Below are positions 18,493 to 27,230 of a DNA stretch of 64,000 bases, piece by piece (within the stretch, counting starts at the first letter, position 1; each line of letters begins with the position of its first letter). Position numbers and translations under genes: made by a program. Origin of the DNA: Staphylococcus sp. MI 10-1553 (GTDB taxonomy: Bacteria > Bacillota > Bacilli > Staphylococcales > Staphylococcaceae); NCBI RefSeq assembly GCF_010365305.1, contig NZ_CP048279.1:2418001-2482000 (forward strand), written 5' to 3'. A model generated the notes under the pieces. The model was given only the letters and a program-made list of their open reading frames with translations. It was not told where the DNA came from and searched no databases.

Positions 18493-19509
18493 TTATAGAG
18501 AACGTGTGCGGTACATCAAATATAAGAAATAAGGTGCACCAATCACAGCAACGATTAACCCGGTAGGTAAGCCACTCGGTTGTAAGAGAATTTTGCCGAG
18601 AGTATCTGAAACAACGAGCAATAATGCCCCTATTATAATGGCTATCGGTAAGAAAAGTTGATGTCTCGGACCGACGATGGATTTTGCGATATGAGGGCCC
18701 ATTAAACCGATGAAACCTATTGCACCGGCGACAGCGACTGCAACACTTGAAAGCGTCACGGCTACTAAAACTAAAATGAAGCGTTCTTTATTCAGTCGAA
18801 TACCCAATGCTTTAGACACCGTATCGTTCGTATTTAAAATGTTAAGTGTTTCTAACTTGATGAATAAAAATGGCACTAAAACAATGAGCCATGGTAAAAA
18901 GGCAAACACAAACGGCCATGTATCACCCCATATATTTCCTGCTAACCAAGTTGCAATAAATTCAGATTGCTCTTTATTAAAGGTCGCCATAATCGTGAGT
19001 GCCGCACCAGATAATGCAGTGGCCATCCCGACACCGATCAACACCATACTTGCAGGAGAAAGCCCTTTGTCGCCTTGGTAACTCAATATGAAAATGGCGA
19101 GCGCCGTTCCTAATCCCCCAATCATACTGACGATAGGTAAAGCGTAGACAAATTGATTGGCGTGTATTTGACCTAAAGAGATGAACAACGCGATAGCAAA
19201 ACCGCTTCCTGCATTGATGCCTAAAATGCCTGGTTCAGCGAGAGGGTTTTTAGTGACACTTTGTAATACAGCACCACTCATACTTAAAGCAATACCCGCT
19301 AGCAATGTAATGACGACACGCGGTAAACGAAAATCAATTAAAATGAGTCGATCTGCCGCATCACCTTGTCCTAGAAAAGTCTGAATAATCTGGCCGTATG
19401 ACATCGCATATTCACCCGTCGTCAAATTCCATGCGATTGCGAGCATTAAAAGTACAAGCGCGCTAATGAATGTCAACTGCTGCTTTCGTTTTAAACGCGG
19501 ATGAATCAT
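18493..19509 (-). CDS. fhuG: FhuG, hydroxamate siderophore permease
   Basis: FecCD-type permease of 338 residues with about nine to ten membrane segments; imports ferric hydroxamates such as ferrichrome together with FhuB and FhuC. Family motifs are visible: DFRLPRVVITLLAGIALSMSGAVLQ near residue 58 and NPLAEPGILGINAGSGFA near 88, and the coupling loop GAIGFIGLMGPHIAKSIVGPRH near 265. Last gene of fhuCBG; its ATG overlaps the fhuB stop by four bases. As in S. aureus, the binding protein genes (fhuD) are not adjacent. Confidence 0.94.
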   Translation of the reverse strand: MIHPRLKRKQQLTFISALVLLMLAIAWNLTTGEYAMSYGQIIQTFLGQGDAADRLILIDFRLPRVVITLLAGIALSMSGAVLQSVTKNPLAEPGILGINAGSGFAIALFISLGQIHANQFVYALPIVSMIGGLGTALAIFILSYQGDKGLSPASMVLIGVGMATALSGAALTIMATFNKEQSEFIATWLAGNIWGDTWPFVFAFLPWLIVLVPFLFIKLETLNILNTNDTVSKALGIRLNKERFILVLVAVTLSSVAVAVAGAIGFIGLMGPHIAKSIVGPRHQLFLPIAIIIGALLLVVSDTLGKILLQPSGLPTGLIVAVIGAPYFLYLMYRTRSL

Positions 19510-20510
19510 AGTGTACGTCCTCCTTTACGAATTAAATAGAAAAAGTAAGGGACACCTATGAAGGAGATAACGGCACTCATTGGCGCTTCACCTAACAGTC
19601 TCGCTACGAGGTCCGCACCTAAGACGAGTGTACCACCTACTACCGCAGTCATTGGAAGTACTTTCATGTAATCAGTACCGACCCAAAAACGTACGATATG
19701 CGGGACGATGAGACCGACAAATGCAATCTGACCGACCATCGCTACAGAAACCCCTGCGAGTAACATCGATAAAATTAAAGCTACTGCGCGGACCACCTTT
19801 ATATTTTGACCGAGTCCTACAGCTAATGCATCACCCAAACTTAAAATTGTCAACTGTCGACTCATCAATATCAATAAAATTAAAGACACTAAAATGATTG
19901 GCACGCTGATTTGAATTTGTTGCCAATTTGTGCCTGATACACCACCAGCGCTCCAAAAGTTAATGGATTGATTGAGACGAAAAATGAGCGCCACACCTTG
20001 ACTGAGTGCCGTTAACAGCGCACTGACAGCAGCACCGGCTAAAATGAGGCGCATTGGGTTAAAACCATCTCGTCTCGACGCACCAATTGTCATCACAATA
20101 GCGCCACCTAGCATCGCACCGATAAATCCAGCAATAATATGCATAATAAATGACGCGCCTGGAAACAGTGCGAAAGTGAGCGCTAAAGCAAAAGCAGCCC
20201 CAGCATTTAAACCAACTAAGCCGGGGTCTGCAAGTCCATTTTTAGAGACACCTTGAATAACGGCACCCGCTGTTGCAAGCGCCATCCCTACAAGCACAGC
20301 ACCGATATTTCGAGGGATTCGAACTTCTGAAATCACATTATGTGCTTGGATTTTTGGATTATAATGAAAAATTGCTTCAAAAATGGTACTTAAATTCACA
20401 TGCGCTTCACCTAACAAAGTCGCGATGATAAACACTATAAACAATACGATAACGGCACAGACAAACTGTACCACATCGTTCCACTTCATATTCACTCTTT
20501 TTTTCAACAT
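19506..20510 (-). CDS. fhuB: FhuB, hydroxamate siderophore permease
   Basis: FecCD-type permease of 334 residues, the partner of FhuG. Motifs EVRIPRNIGAVLVGMALATAGAVIQ (about 63-87), NGLADPGLVGLNAGAAFA and the ATPase-contact loop GQIAFVGLIVPHIVRFWVG are present. CGGAG lies eight bases before the ATG. It sits 25 bases after fhuC in the same Fur-controlled operon. FhuB and FhuG form a heterodimeric channel. Confidence 0.94.
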   Translation of the reverse strand: MLKKRVNMKWNDVVQFVCAVIVLFIVFIIATLLGEAHVNLSTIFEAIFHYNPKIQAHNVISEVRIPRNIGAVLVGMALATAGAVIQGVSKNGLADPGLVGLNAGAAFALALTFALFPGASFIMHIIAGFIGAMLGGAIVMTIGASRRDGFNPMRLILAGAAVSALLTALSQGVALIFRLNQSINFWSAGGVSGTNWQQIQISVPIILVSLILLILMSRQLTILSLGDALAVGLGQNIKVVRAVALILSMLLAGVSVAMVGQIAFVGLIVPHIVRFWVGTDYMKVLPMTAVVGGTLVLGADLVARLLGEAPMSAVISFIGVPYFFYLIRKGGRTL

Positions 20511-20535
20511 GTTCTATACTCCGTTTATCCAACCT

Positions 20536-21339
20536 TTAGGCTTTTTCGTAATGTTTACACAAGAGGTTGTACGTCACGAGCATCGGTTTACCTGTACGTG
20601 GATCTGTACTTAACTCTGCATCAATATTAAATACGCGTTCTAAAATTTCATTCGTCAGTACTTCATGCGTATCACCTTGTTTAATAATATCGCCATCTTT
20701 CATCGCGATGAGATGATCTGAAAAACGAATCGCTTGGTTAATATCGTGTAATACCATAATAATTGTCGTACCGTGTTCAGCATTCAGTTCTTGTACGAGT
20801 TCTAAAATTTCAAGTTGATGCGAAATATCTAAATACGTTGTCGGTTCATCGAGAAAAATAATGTCTGTCTTTTGTGCGAGCGCCATCGCAATCCAAACAC
20901 GTTGACGTTGCCCACCACTTAAATCATTTACTGCACGATGCTTAAAATCTATCGTTCCTGTCACACGCATCGCCCAATCAATCGCTTTTTTATCTTCTTC
21001 GTTCAAACGACCAAAGCCCTTTTGATGTGGAAAACGACCATAAGAAACAAGTTCTCCAGCCGTTAAACCATCCGCCACATCCGGAGATTGAGGTAAAATC
21101 GCTATTTTTTTAGCTATTTCTTTTGTTGACTGGACATGGATATTTTTGCCGTCTAAACAAATTTCACCACTTTTTGTATTTAATAATCGAGATAGTGCTT
21201 TTAATAATGTTGATTTGCCACAGCCATTTGGTCCAATAATTGAAGTAATGGCACCGTCTGGAATTGCGACATCTAAATTATCAACAATGACACGGTCACC
21301 GTACCCAATTGTGACCTCTTTACCTGTTAATCTACTCAT
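20536..21339 (-). CDS. fhuC: FhuC, ATPase for siderophore import
   Basis: ABC ATPase of 267 residues. Walker A GPNGCGKST (about 37-45), signature LSGGQRQRVW and Walker B IIFLDEPTTYLD are intact, and the sequence is very close to S. aureus FhuC. In S. aureus FhuC powers ferric hydroxamate import and is shared with the staphyloferrin importers Hts and others that lack their own ATPase; SirABC in this window also lacks one, so FhuC probably serves it too (inference). ATG at 21339 follows AAAGGA by five bases; the 21345 start is less likely. Confidence 0.95.
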   Translation of the reverse strand: MSRLTGKEVTIGYGDRVIVDNLDVAIPDGAITSIIGPNGCGKSTLLKALSRLLNTKSGEICLDGKNIHVQSTKEIAKKIAILPQSPDVADGLTAGELVSYGRFPHQKGFGRLNEEDKKAIDWAMRVTGTIDFKHRAVNDLSGGQRQRVWIAMALAQKTDIIFLDEPTTYLDISHQLEILELVQELNAEHGTTIIMVLHDINQAIRFSDHLIAMKDGDIIKQGDTHEVLTNEILERVFNIDAELSTDPRTGKPMLVTYNLLCKHYEKA

Positions 21340-21477
21340 CGTCATCCTTCTTTCTTAAAACGATTACGCCCTTGCACGCAATCCATCACGTGATTAAGGC
21401 GTTACTGTTCACACTCACCACGAATCGTAAGCTTTTCATTCCCTAATACTATGAAATCTATATACATTTTATGCAAT

Positions 21478-21492
21478 TGATAATCATTATCA
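21478..21492. promoter_or_regulatory. Fur box upstream of fhuCBG
   Basis: TGATAATCATTATCA is a perfect 7-1-7 palindrome matching the Fur consensus TGATAATNATTATCA. It lies about 140 bases upstream of fhuC, implying iron-dependent repression of fhuCBG. Confidence 0.9.
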
Positions 21493-21652
21493 TGTTTACG
21501 TCAAGTATATCATCATTTATCAAAAATTTCTAACTCAAAATAATCTCAATTGAACTTCATCAATATACTTACGTGTACGCATTCATCTAAAAGTTTTGAT
21601 TCACTCATATTAAAAAAGCTACTTTTAAACTTCTATACTGCCCAAATCACAC

Positions 21653-21690
21653 ATAAAAAGAAGCTGAGACATCGTGAAATGCCCAGCCCT
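21653..21690 (-). terminator. Probable terminator of yitT
   Basis: On the minus strand GGGCTGGGCA and TGTCTCAGC can pair imperfectly and are followed by TTCTTTTTATG. It shares GATGTCTCAGCTTCTTTTTATG-type sequence with the ends of nupC and pit. Confidence 0.55.
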
Positions 21691-21700
21691 TCATCAACTT

Positions 21701-22534
21701 TTAATCTTCTACTAAAAATCCATTACCATAAACGTCACGCACGTCATGCACGACTACGAACGCACTATGATCAATTTTACGAATCAAACGTTTAGTCCGT
21801 GACAATTGCGTTTTACTAATTACGGCATAAAGCACGTCCGTTTCTTGTTTAGAGAAATAACCGCGCCCATTTAAAATAGTCACACCTCTACCTATATCTT
21901 CATCAATCATTTTAGCGATACGGTCAGGTTCCTTAGAAATAATCGTCACTGCCTTTTTAGGATTTAACCCTTCAATGACGAAATCCATCACTTTTGTACC
22001 GATATATAAACTAATCACGGTTAAAAGTGCGCGATCTAACGGAATCACTGTCAATGAAATCAAGACGACAATTAAGTCAAAAAAGAGCAATGCATAAGGT
22101 GTACTGACGTCTAAATATTTATTCGCAATACGTGCCAAAATTGTCGTTCCAGCTGTCGTACCACCGGCTAAAACGATAACGCCAATACCTAAACCGACTG
22201 AAAACCCACCAAACACAGCATTAATAATGAGATCATCTGATTTGACTTGCCAAGTATGCGTTAAACTTAAAAATACAGAAATTAATATTGTAGCGACAAT
22301 CGTTAAATACATACTTCTTTTACTTAAAAATTTGTAACCAATCGCAATCAATACCGCATTAACGACAAAGTTAATAATGGCAGGCGACCAGTGAAACGCA
22401 TAATAAAGTACGATAGCGAGACCTGTCACGCCACCTTCACCGAGATCACCGGCGATGACAAATGCATTGACCCCCGCTGAAAAAATAAATGCTCCAACGA
22501 TAACTAATAACAAATCTCTTATTGTTCTGCTCAC
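21701..22534 (-). CDS. YitT-family membrane protein (DUF161/DUF2179)
   Basis: A 277-residue protein with five to six membrane segments (about 1-195) holding the repeated AGGTTAGTTILARI-type glycine-rich stretch, and a soluble C-terminal DUF2179 domain (about 200-277, KKAVTIISKEPDRIAKMI...). YitT-like proteins are widespread in Firmicutes and of unknown function, perhaps transporters. A GTG at 22534 is chosen as start since GGGAGG stands nine bases upstream; the frame extends to 22627, but the upstream ATGs lack a good ribosome binding site. Confidence 0.82.
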   Translation of the reverse strand: MSRTIRDLLLVIVGAFIFSAGVNAFVIAGDLGEGGVTGLAIVLYYAFHWSPAIINFVVNAVLIAIGYKFLSKRSMYLTIVATILISVFLSLTHTWQVKSDDLIINAVFGGFSVGLGIGVIVLAGGTTAGTTILARIANKYLDVSTPYALLFFDLIVVLISLTVIPLDRALLTVISLYIGTKVMDFVIEGLNPKKAVTIISKEPDRIAKMIDEDIGRGVTILNGRGYFSKQETDVLYAVISKTQLSRTKRLIRKIDHSAFVVVHDVRDVYGNGFLVED

Positions 22535-22675
22535 CCAATGATTCCTCCCATTCTTTTGTATCATTTCTAACTCGTCATAAGCCATACTATCACAACTTTG
22601 TGACAAAACGAACCCCTTGAGTGACAACTCTTTTCAACAACAGCAAAATAAAATTTTAAATTTCTGAATATTTTG

Positions 22676-22704
22676 TTTACTTTTGATAAAGATGTGTGTA
22701 TAAT
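22676..22704 (+). promoter_or_regulatory. Strong promoter of the small RNA
   Basis: TTTACT, 17 bases and a perfect TATAAT preceded by TGTG (extended -10). It reads rightward, opposite to both neighbouring genes, into a structured non-coding stretch that ends in a terminator. Confidence 0.7.
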
Positions 22705-22710
22705 AGAAAT

Positions 22711-22878
22711 TACCTTATTTGTTGCTAGTCATCTAGTCAACAAGAGGCCATCTCCTTTGTGTTTTTTTATAGTACAAGAGATTTTTTGCTCGAGATTGAT
22801 ATCATGCTCGAATATCAATCAAAATTATTCATTTCCCGTCTAAGGCAGTTCAGCATCAGCTGGGCTGCTCTATTTTTA
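22711..22878 (+). ncRNA. rsaD: Candidate small RNA of about 168 nt, possibly RsaD
   Basis: Transcript predicted from the promoter at 22676-22704 to the terminator at 22844-22877. Three hairpins are visible: 22719-22743 (TTGTTGCTAG with CTAGTCAACAA, one bulge), 22794-22820 (GATTGATAT with ATATCAATC, perfect) and the terminator (GCAGTTCAGC with GCTGGGCTGC, two G-U pairs, then TCTATTTTT). An unpaired stretch between the last two contains TTTCCC (22832-22837), like the UCCC target-binding motif shared by the S. aureus RNAs RsaD, RsaE and RsaH. Length and position beside nupC fit RsaD as I remember it; the name is an inference, the RNA itself is better supported. No ribosome binding site with an open frame is present. 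Confidence 0.65.
22844..22877 (+). terminator. Terminator of the small RNA
   Basis: A ten-pair stem (22845-22854 with 22859-22868) with an ATCA tetraloop and a T-rich tail. Confidence 0.82.
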
Positions 22879-22921
22879 TGCGCAATGTGTCCGCTTGTCA
22901 TTGAAAGTGTCTCACCAACAT

Positions 22922-22962
22922 AAGAAAGAGGCTCAGACATCGTTTAGTCCAAACCCCTAGTC
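22922..22962 (-). terminator. Probable terminator of nupC
   Basis: On the minus strand GGGGTTTGGACTAAACGATG is followed by TCTGAGCCTCTTTCTTATG; GGTTTGGAC can pair weakly with GTCTGAGCC. Same motif family as the pit and yitT ends. Support is mainly by position and similarity. Confidence 0.45.
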
Positions 22963-23004
22963 CCTATATTCAAAACGTTGTGATTTATTCACAAGCGGTT
23001 GATT

Positions 23005-24231
23005 TTACCACGCGAATAAACCTACAAAACCAGCTGTTAATAATGATACTAAAATACCTGCTAATAACATCATTGGTACATATTTAGATACAAAGTCAGA
23101 TGTTTTTTCATTCACAATACCTTTTAACGTACCGATAATCATACCGATTGTTGAGAAGTTTGCAAATGAGATTAAGAATGTTGAAATGACTGCACGACGG
23201 TGTGGTGCGTAATCATTAACTTCTCCTGCGATTTGACCCATAACCACAAATTCATTCGTTACAATTTTCTTCGCCATATTTTGTGCAACTAACCATGCTT
23301 CATCTAATGGTAAACCGAGTAATAATGCGAATGGATACATGAATACACCTAAAATTTGGTCAAGACCGAAGCTGCCTTTCGCATTGAATAAGTGACCAAT
23401 ACCACCAGTAACTAAGTGAATTAAACGGTCTGCTAATTCTGCTAATGCGACGAAACTGATAACGAAAGCGATAATGATTAATACTAATTTACCAGCATTC
23501 AACACAGAGTCACCAAGGAATGAGAAGAATGGTTGACGTGCTTCATTTGCGCGTAAATCATAAATCACATCTTCGTCTACTTCAACTTTCACAGGGTTTA
23601 ATATAGATGCAACGATCATCGCGTTGACAATGTTTAAAGGAATCGCTGTCAATACCAATTCACCTGGAATCATTGTGACATAAGCACCAACAATCGCACC
23701 AGATACTGAACTCATCGACATCATTGCTAATGTAAGTACACGTGTTTCTTTCATACGTTTCAATTGTTCACTTGAAACCGCAAGTGCTTCAGTGTTTCCT
23801 AAGAACATCATTTCAATACCGAAGAATGCCTCGAATTTAGGTTGACGTGTAATTTTTGCAAGCACCCAACCAATTCCGCGCATAATCCATGGCAAGATAC
23901 GTAAATACATCAAGATATCAAAAAGTGGCACAACTAATAAAATTGGGAATAACGCTGCTACTGCCATGTCCAATTGTTTTGGCGCTGTGAAGCTATGGAA
24001 TGCAAAGCCAATCCCTGCAAACGAAGCATCAATGACCCAAGAAATCCCTTCAGCTGCTTTTTTAACGACGAGCGTACCAGCTGGGAAATACACAAAGAAC
24101 CATGCCAAAATCAAGTTAAGGATAACAAGTGTCGCAATAGAAGCCCATTGAATGTTTTTACGGTCACGTGAGAATAAAAATGCAACCCCTAAAAAGACAA
24201 ACAATCCAATAATGTTAATAATCAAATACAT
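23005..24231 (-). CDS. nupC: NupC-family concentrative nucleoside transporter
   Basis: A 408-residue CNT-family protein that imports nucleosides with a cation. About ten membrane segments; the family motif GNTEALAVSSEQLKRM (near 150) and NEFVVMGQIAGE (near 315) hold the conserved residues for nucleoside and sodium binding (E and N residues of G-x-x-E and N-E-F). ATG at 24231 is chosen, giving MYLIINIIGL as in S. aureus, with AGAGG nine bases upstream; the TTG at 24255 is less likely. It lies where S. aureus has nupC, between the fhu and abcA regions. Confidence 0.92.
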   Translation of the reverse strand: MYLIINIIGLFVFLGVAFLFSRDRKNIQWASIATLVILNLILAWFFVYFPAGTLVVKKAAEGISWVIDASFAGIGFAFHSFTAPKQLDMAVAALFPILLVVPLFDILMYLRILPWIMRGIGWVLAKITRQPKFEAFFGIEMMFLGNTEALAVSSEQLKRMKETRVLTLAMMSMSSVSGAIVGAYVTMIPGELVLTAIPLNIVNAMIVASILNPVKVEVDEDVIYDLRANEARQPFFSFLGDSVLNAGKLVLIIIAFVISFVALAELADRLIHLVTGGIGHLFNAKGSFGLDQILGVFMYPFALLLGLPLDEAWLVAQNMAKKIVTNEFVVMGQIAGEVNDYAPHRRAVISTFLISFANFSTIGMIIGTLKGIVNEKTSDFVSKYVPMMLLAGILVSLLTAGFVGLFAW

Positions 24232-24472
24232 AAGGATATACCTCTTACCTTTCAACTGTTTTTTAACACCATTAGTATACCACGACGTTTACATACTGAG
24301 AATATATTTTTTTCACTGTCATTTAAGTTCAATTCATCTAAACACGATGCGATTTAATTCAATTTTTATTTTGGCAATTTAAAATGTTTCGACTGAAATT
24401 CGATATTTTTTCACATTTGGCACCAAAAAGTTATTGCCTACAAATAAAAACCGGCTTATTCTATAGTTAAGT

Positions 24473-24491
24473 GAAAATGATTATCATTAAC
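24473..24491. promoter_or_regulatory. Fur box upstream of feoAB
   Basis: GAAAATGATTATCATTAAC differs from the 19-base Fur consensus GATAATGATTATCATTATC at two positions. It lies 17-35 bases upstream of feoA, over the likely promoter, implying iron repression. Confidence 0.87.
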
Positions 24492-24508
24492 GATAAGTAG
24501 GTGTGCGT

Positions 24509-24745
24509 ATGTTACATATTGGAAATGCTAAAATCGGAAAACAATATCGTGTCAAAGAATTAGATACAGACAATGTCCATTTAAAGCATCGTTTACGAGC
24601 CCTAGGTTGTGTAGAAGGATGTCAAATTTCTGTCCACCAAAAAGGATTATTCAAAGGACCCTGTACATTAAAAGTGAATGGTCAATATATTTGTATTCGT
24701 AACTGTGATGCTTGCGAAATTAGATTGGAGCATGCTTATGAGTAA
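24509..24745 (+). CDS. feoA: FeoA, ferrous iron transport protein A
   Basis: A 78-residue SH3-like cytosolic protein that assists FeoB. The core [14 protein letters not shown]...[18 protein letters not shown] and the final CDACEIRL fit FeoA, although it is divergent and unusually Cys-rich (four Cys). ATG at 24509 is chosen, with AAGTAGGTG upstream; a GTG at 24503 is an alternative. It overlaps feoB by eight bases, showing translational coupling. Under the Fur box at 24473. Confidence 0.88.
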   Translation: MLHIGNAKIGKQYRVKELDTDNVHLKHRLRALGCVEGCQISVHQKGLFKGPCTLKVNGQYICIRNCDACEIRLEHAYE

Positions 24746-26741
24746 TGCATATTGTATTTTAGGGAATCCGAACGTAGGAAAAACTTCTCTTTTTAACGTT
24801 TTAACCGGCTCATATGAATATGTAGGAAACTGGAGCGGTGTCACAGTAGATAAAAAGGTCGGTCAACTTAAGAAAAATTCTGGTCACTTAATTGACTTAC
24901 CAGGGATTTACGACTTAGTTCCCATTTCCCGTGATGAAACTGTCGTAACAGATTATTTACTGCATGAAAAATTCGACGGCATGATCAACATTATCGATGC
25001 AGCTCAAATTAAACGAAATTTTAATTTAACTGTGCAATTGTTAGAATATGGCGCGCCATTGCTCATCGGTTTGAACATGATTGACGTGGCAAATAAACGC
25101 GGAATCCAGATTGACCATCAACGTTTAATGCGTCAATTGCATATCCCGATTATTCCCGTTATCGCACGTACCGGTAAAGGTAGTGATGAAGTGCTCAATG
25201 CGCTTGCTGACCTTGCTGACCATCACGTTTCAAGACAACGACCTTTAAAAATCCATTATGGTAACGCCGTTGAAACTTTACTAACGCAACTTGTCAAAGC
25301 GTTACCTACGACGCTTTCATTAGAGCAACGTCATTACCGTTTTTTGGCCATTCAATATTTACTTAATAATCCAGCTGTATTGCGCTACTTAGATGAAGAA
25401 ACGATTCAACAATTTGAGACATTGACGACACAGTTCAAACAATTAAATACCATCGACCTTGAACAACATATTTTGAAATGTCGCCAACAGTATATCGATA
25501 CATTGCTTGCTGAAGTCGTGACTTATCCAGATTCAGAGCGTCAACATTTGACTGAACGGATCGATGCGTTGCTCACACATAAAGTACTGGGTATCCCTAT
25601 CTTTTTAGGGATGATGTGGCTCATCTTTCAAATCACGTTTACTTGGATTGGAACACCGCTTTCTGATCAATTGGACGCATTTTTTGGAGGTCCTTTAACG
25701 GATCAAACGGTCAATTTAATGGATAAAATTGGTATTTATCCGGAACTTCAAGACTTAGTGACAGACGGTATTATTGCGGGTGTAGGTGGCGTACTCGTGT
25801 TCATCCCACAAATTTTAGTCCTGTTCTTCTTCATTTCATTACTAGAAGATTCAGGCTACATGGCACGTATTGCAGTTATTATGGATCGAATGATGGAAAA
25901 ATTCGGCCTTAACGGCAAGTCATTTATTCCGATGATTATCGGTTTCGGTTGTAACGTACCAGGTATTATGGCTGCCCGTAGTATCGAAGAAGAAAAAGAG
26001 CGACTTACGACCATTTTAATCGCACCGTTCATGTCATGTTCTGCGCGACTTCCAGTATATGGTCTGTTCGTAGCGATTTTCTTCGCACAACATCAAGCAC
26101 TTGTCGTGTTAAGTTTATACGTATTAGGCATTGTCGTCGCATTACTCGTGAGTTGGTTGTTGTCTAAAACGGTACTTAAAAAAGACACATCTATTTTCGT
26201 TATAGAATTACCGCCATATCGATTACCTTCAATTAAAACATTATGGCGTAGCACTTGGGAAAAAGGAAAAGGCTTCGTTAAAAAAGCAGGTACATTTATT
26301 TTTGCAGGTTCTGTTGTCATTTGGTTACTCAATTACACGGGGCCATCTGGTGTTGATGTACCTATCAATCAAAGTTTCTTACATATAATTGGTGCGGCTA
26401 TTGCGCCACTGATCACACCACTTGGATTCAGTTCATGGCAAACCGCTGCGACACTGATTCCTGGATTTTTAGCTAAAGAAGTCATTATTAGTTCCATGGC
26501 CATTATTTTTGCGGTCAGTGAAGATAGTCTCGTCTCTACTGTATCAACACATTTCACAGCACTATCAGCCTATTCATTCATGGTCTTTATTTTACTTTAC
26601 ACACCATGTTTAGCGACAGTCGCTGCAATACGTAAAGAAACCCCTTCATGGAAATGGACCATGCTTGCTGTGACGTACCCAATCACCATTGCATATGTGT
26701 TGTCATTCTTAGTCTATCAAATTGGTTCGTATTTTTTATAG
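24738..26741 (+). CDS. feoB: FeoB, ferrous iron transporter
   Basis: A 667-residue membrane GTPase for Fe(II) uptake. The N-terminal G domain has G1 GNPNVGKTS (about 8-16), G3 DLPG and G4 NMID; a helical domain follows (about 170-280) and then the membrane part with two Gate regions, including [10 protein letters not shown] (near 433) and [13 protein letters not shown] (near 628). ATG at 24738 is preferred since GGAG is seven bases upstream and the protein then begins [11 protein letters not shown]; the frame extends back to 24678 within feoA. Second gene of the Fur-controlled feo operon. In S. aureus feoAB lies elsewhere in the chromosome. Confidence 0.95.
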   Translation: MSNAYCILGNPNVGKTSLFNVLTGSYEYVGNWSGVTVDKKVGQLKKNSGHLIDLPGIYDLVPISRDETVVTDYLLHEKFDGMINIIDAAQIKRNFNLTVQLLEYGAPLLIGLNMIDVANKRGIQIDHQRLMRQLHIPIIPVIARTGKGSDEVLNALADLADHHVSRQRPLKIHYGNAVETLLTQLVKALPTTLSLEQRHYRFLAIQYLLNNPAVLRYLDEETIQQFETLTTQFKQLNTIDLEQHILKCRQQYIDTLLAEVVTYPDSERQHLTERIDALLTHKVLGIPIFLGMMWLIFQITFTWIGTPLSDQLDAFFGGPLTDQTVNLMDKIGIYPELQDLVTDGIIAGVGGVLVFIPQILVLFFFISLLEDSGYMARIAVIMDRMMEKFGLNGKSFIPMIIGFGCNVPGIMAARSIEEEKERLTTILIAPFMSCSARLPVYGLFVAIFFAQHQALVVLSLYVLGIVVALLVSWLLSKTVLKKDTSIFVIELPPYRLPSIKTLWRSTWEKGKGFVKKAGTFIFAGSVVIWLLNYTGPSGVDVPINQSFLHIIGAAIAPLITPLGFSSWQTAATLIPGFLAKEVIISSMAIIFAVSEDSLVSTVSTHFTALSAYSFMVFILLYTPCLATVAAIRKETPSWKWTMLAVTYPITIAYVLSFLVYQIGSYFL

Positions 26742-26753
26742 GAGGCGTTGAAA

Positions 26754-26912
26754 TTGACGTTATTAATTAATTTGTTATTGATTGCATTGATTTTAGGTTA
26801 TGCGACATGGGTGATGGTTCGATTTTTCAAAAAGTCTAAGCAAGGAAAATGTAGTGCGTGTGAAGTGAATCAAAGTTGTCCGACCGAAAAGTTACCGAAA
26901 CATATGCAGTGA
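26754..26912 (+). CDS. FeoB-associated Cys-rich membrane protein
   Basis: A 52-residue protein: one membrane segment (about 3-22), a short basic stretch (RFFKKSKQGK) and a cytosolic tail with CSACEVNQSC, three cysteines. This fits the small Cys-rich proteins found after feoB in Firmicutes (FeoB-associated family), which may play the part of FeoC. The start is a TTG at 26754, eight bases after GGAGG; the TTG at 26748 is too close. It is 12 bases after feoB. Confidence 0.85.
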   Translation: MTLLINLLLIALILGYATWVMVRFFKKSKQGKCSACEVNQSCPTEKLPKHMQ

Positions 26913-26954
26913 TAAGGTGGCGTTGAGGACACCTATGTTTATATTCAAACTCTT

Positions 26955-27022
26955 GATTGCTGAACCATCCTCCATTTACCAAGGTGCTGATCCCTCAGGC
27001 GTCTTGCGCGGTTCATTCAATC
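26955..27022 (-). repeat. Dispersed hairpin repeat, copy 1
   Basis: Read on the minus strand it runs from GATTGAATGAACCGCGCAAG through GACGCCTGAGGGATCAGC to GGTTCAGCAATC. The ends are inverted repeats (GATTG...AACC with GGTT...CAATC). It matches copy 2 at 57159-57223 base for base in its ends and core, and copy 3 at 61004-61064 in its core. Confidence 0.7.
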
Positions 27023-27162
27023 TTTGGTATAGTACCTTTAACTATTGCACCGATTATCATCTAATGAACTCAACTACTATTTATGCATATATGTTCACTT
27101 TTCATTCGTTACCTTTTCCTATCTTCTTTTTAAGTGATATACGTGTGCAAAATTAAAAAGCG

Positions 27163-27217
27163 AAAAGACTGGGTTGAAAACGCACTACTTCAAGTGGTTC
27201 CATATACCCAGTCTTTT
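27163..27217. terminator. Bidirectional terminator between feo and abcA
   Basis: AAAAGACTGGGT and ACCCAGTCTTTT form a perfect 12-base inverted repeat with A and T tails on both sides, placed between the convergent feo operon and abcA. Confidence 0.92.
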
Positions 27218-27230
27218 TGTTATTGTTTTG

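Larger units (their letters stand above)
21340..21700. other. Intergenic region with Fur box and yitT terminator
   Basis: Holds the fhuC promoter region with its Fur box (21478-21492) and, at its right end, the terminator-like sequence of yitT (21653-21690). No gene is seen; the open frame at 21550-21795 runs into yitT on the other strand and has no ribosome binding site. Confidence 0.6.
26913..27230. other. Intergenic region with a hairpin repeat and terminator
   Basis: Between feo and abcA (convergent). It contains a dispersed hairpin repeat (26955-27022) and a shared terminator (27163-27217). The 79-codon frame at 26917-27156 has no ribosome binding site and crosses the repeat, so it is not taken as a gene. 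Confidence 0.65.

Noticed and set aside
26917..27156. 79-codon frame between feo and abcA
   Set aside because: No ribosome binding site, crosses a dispersed repeat and has no protein-like composition.
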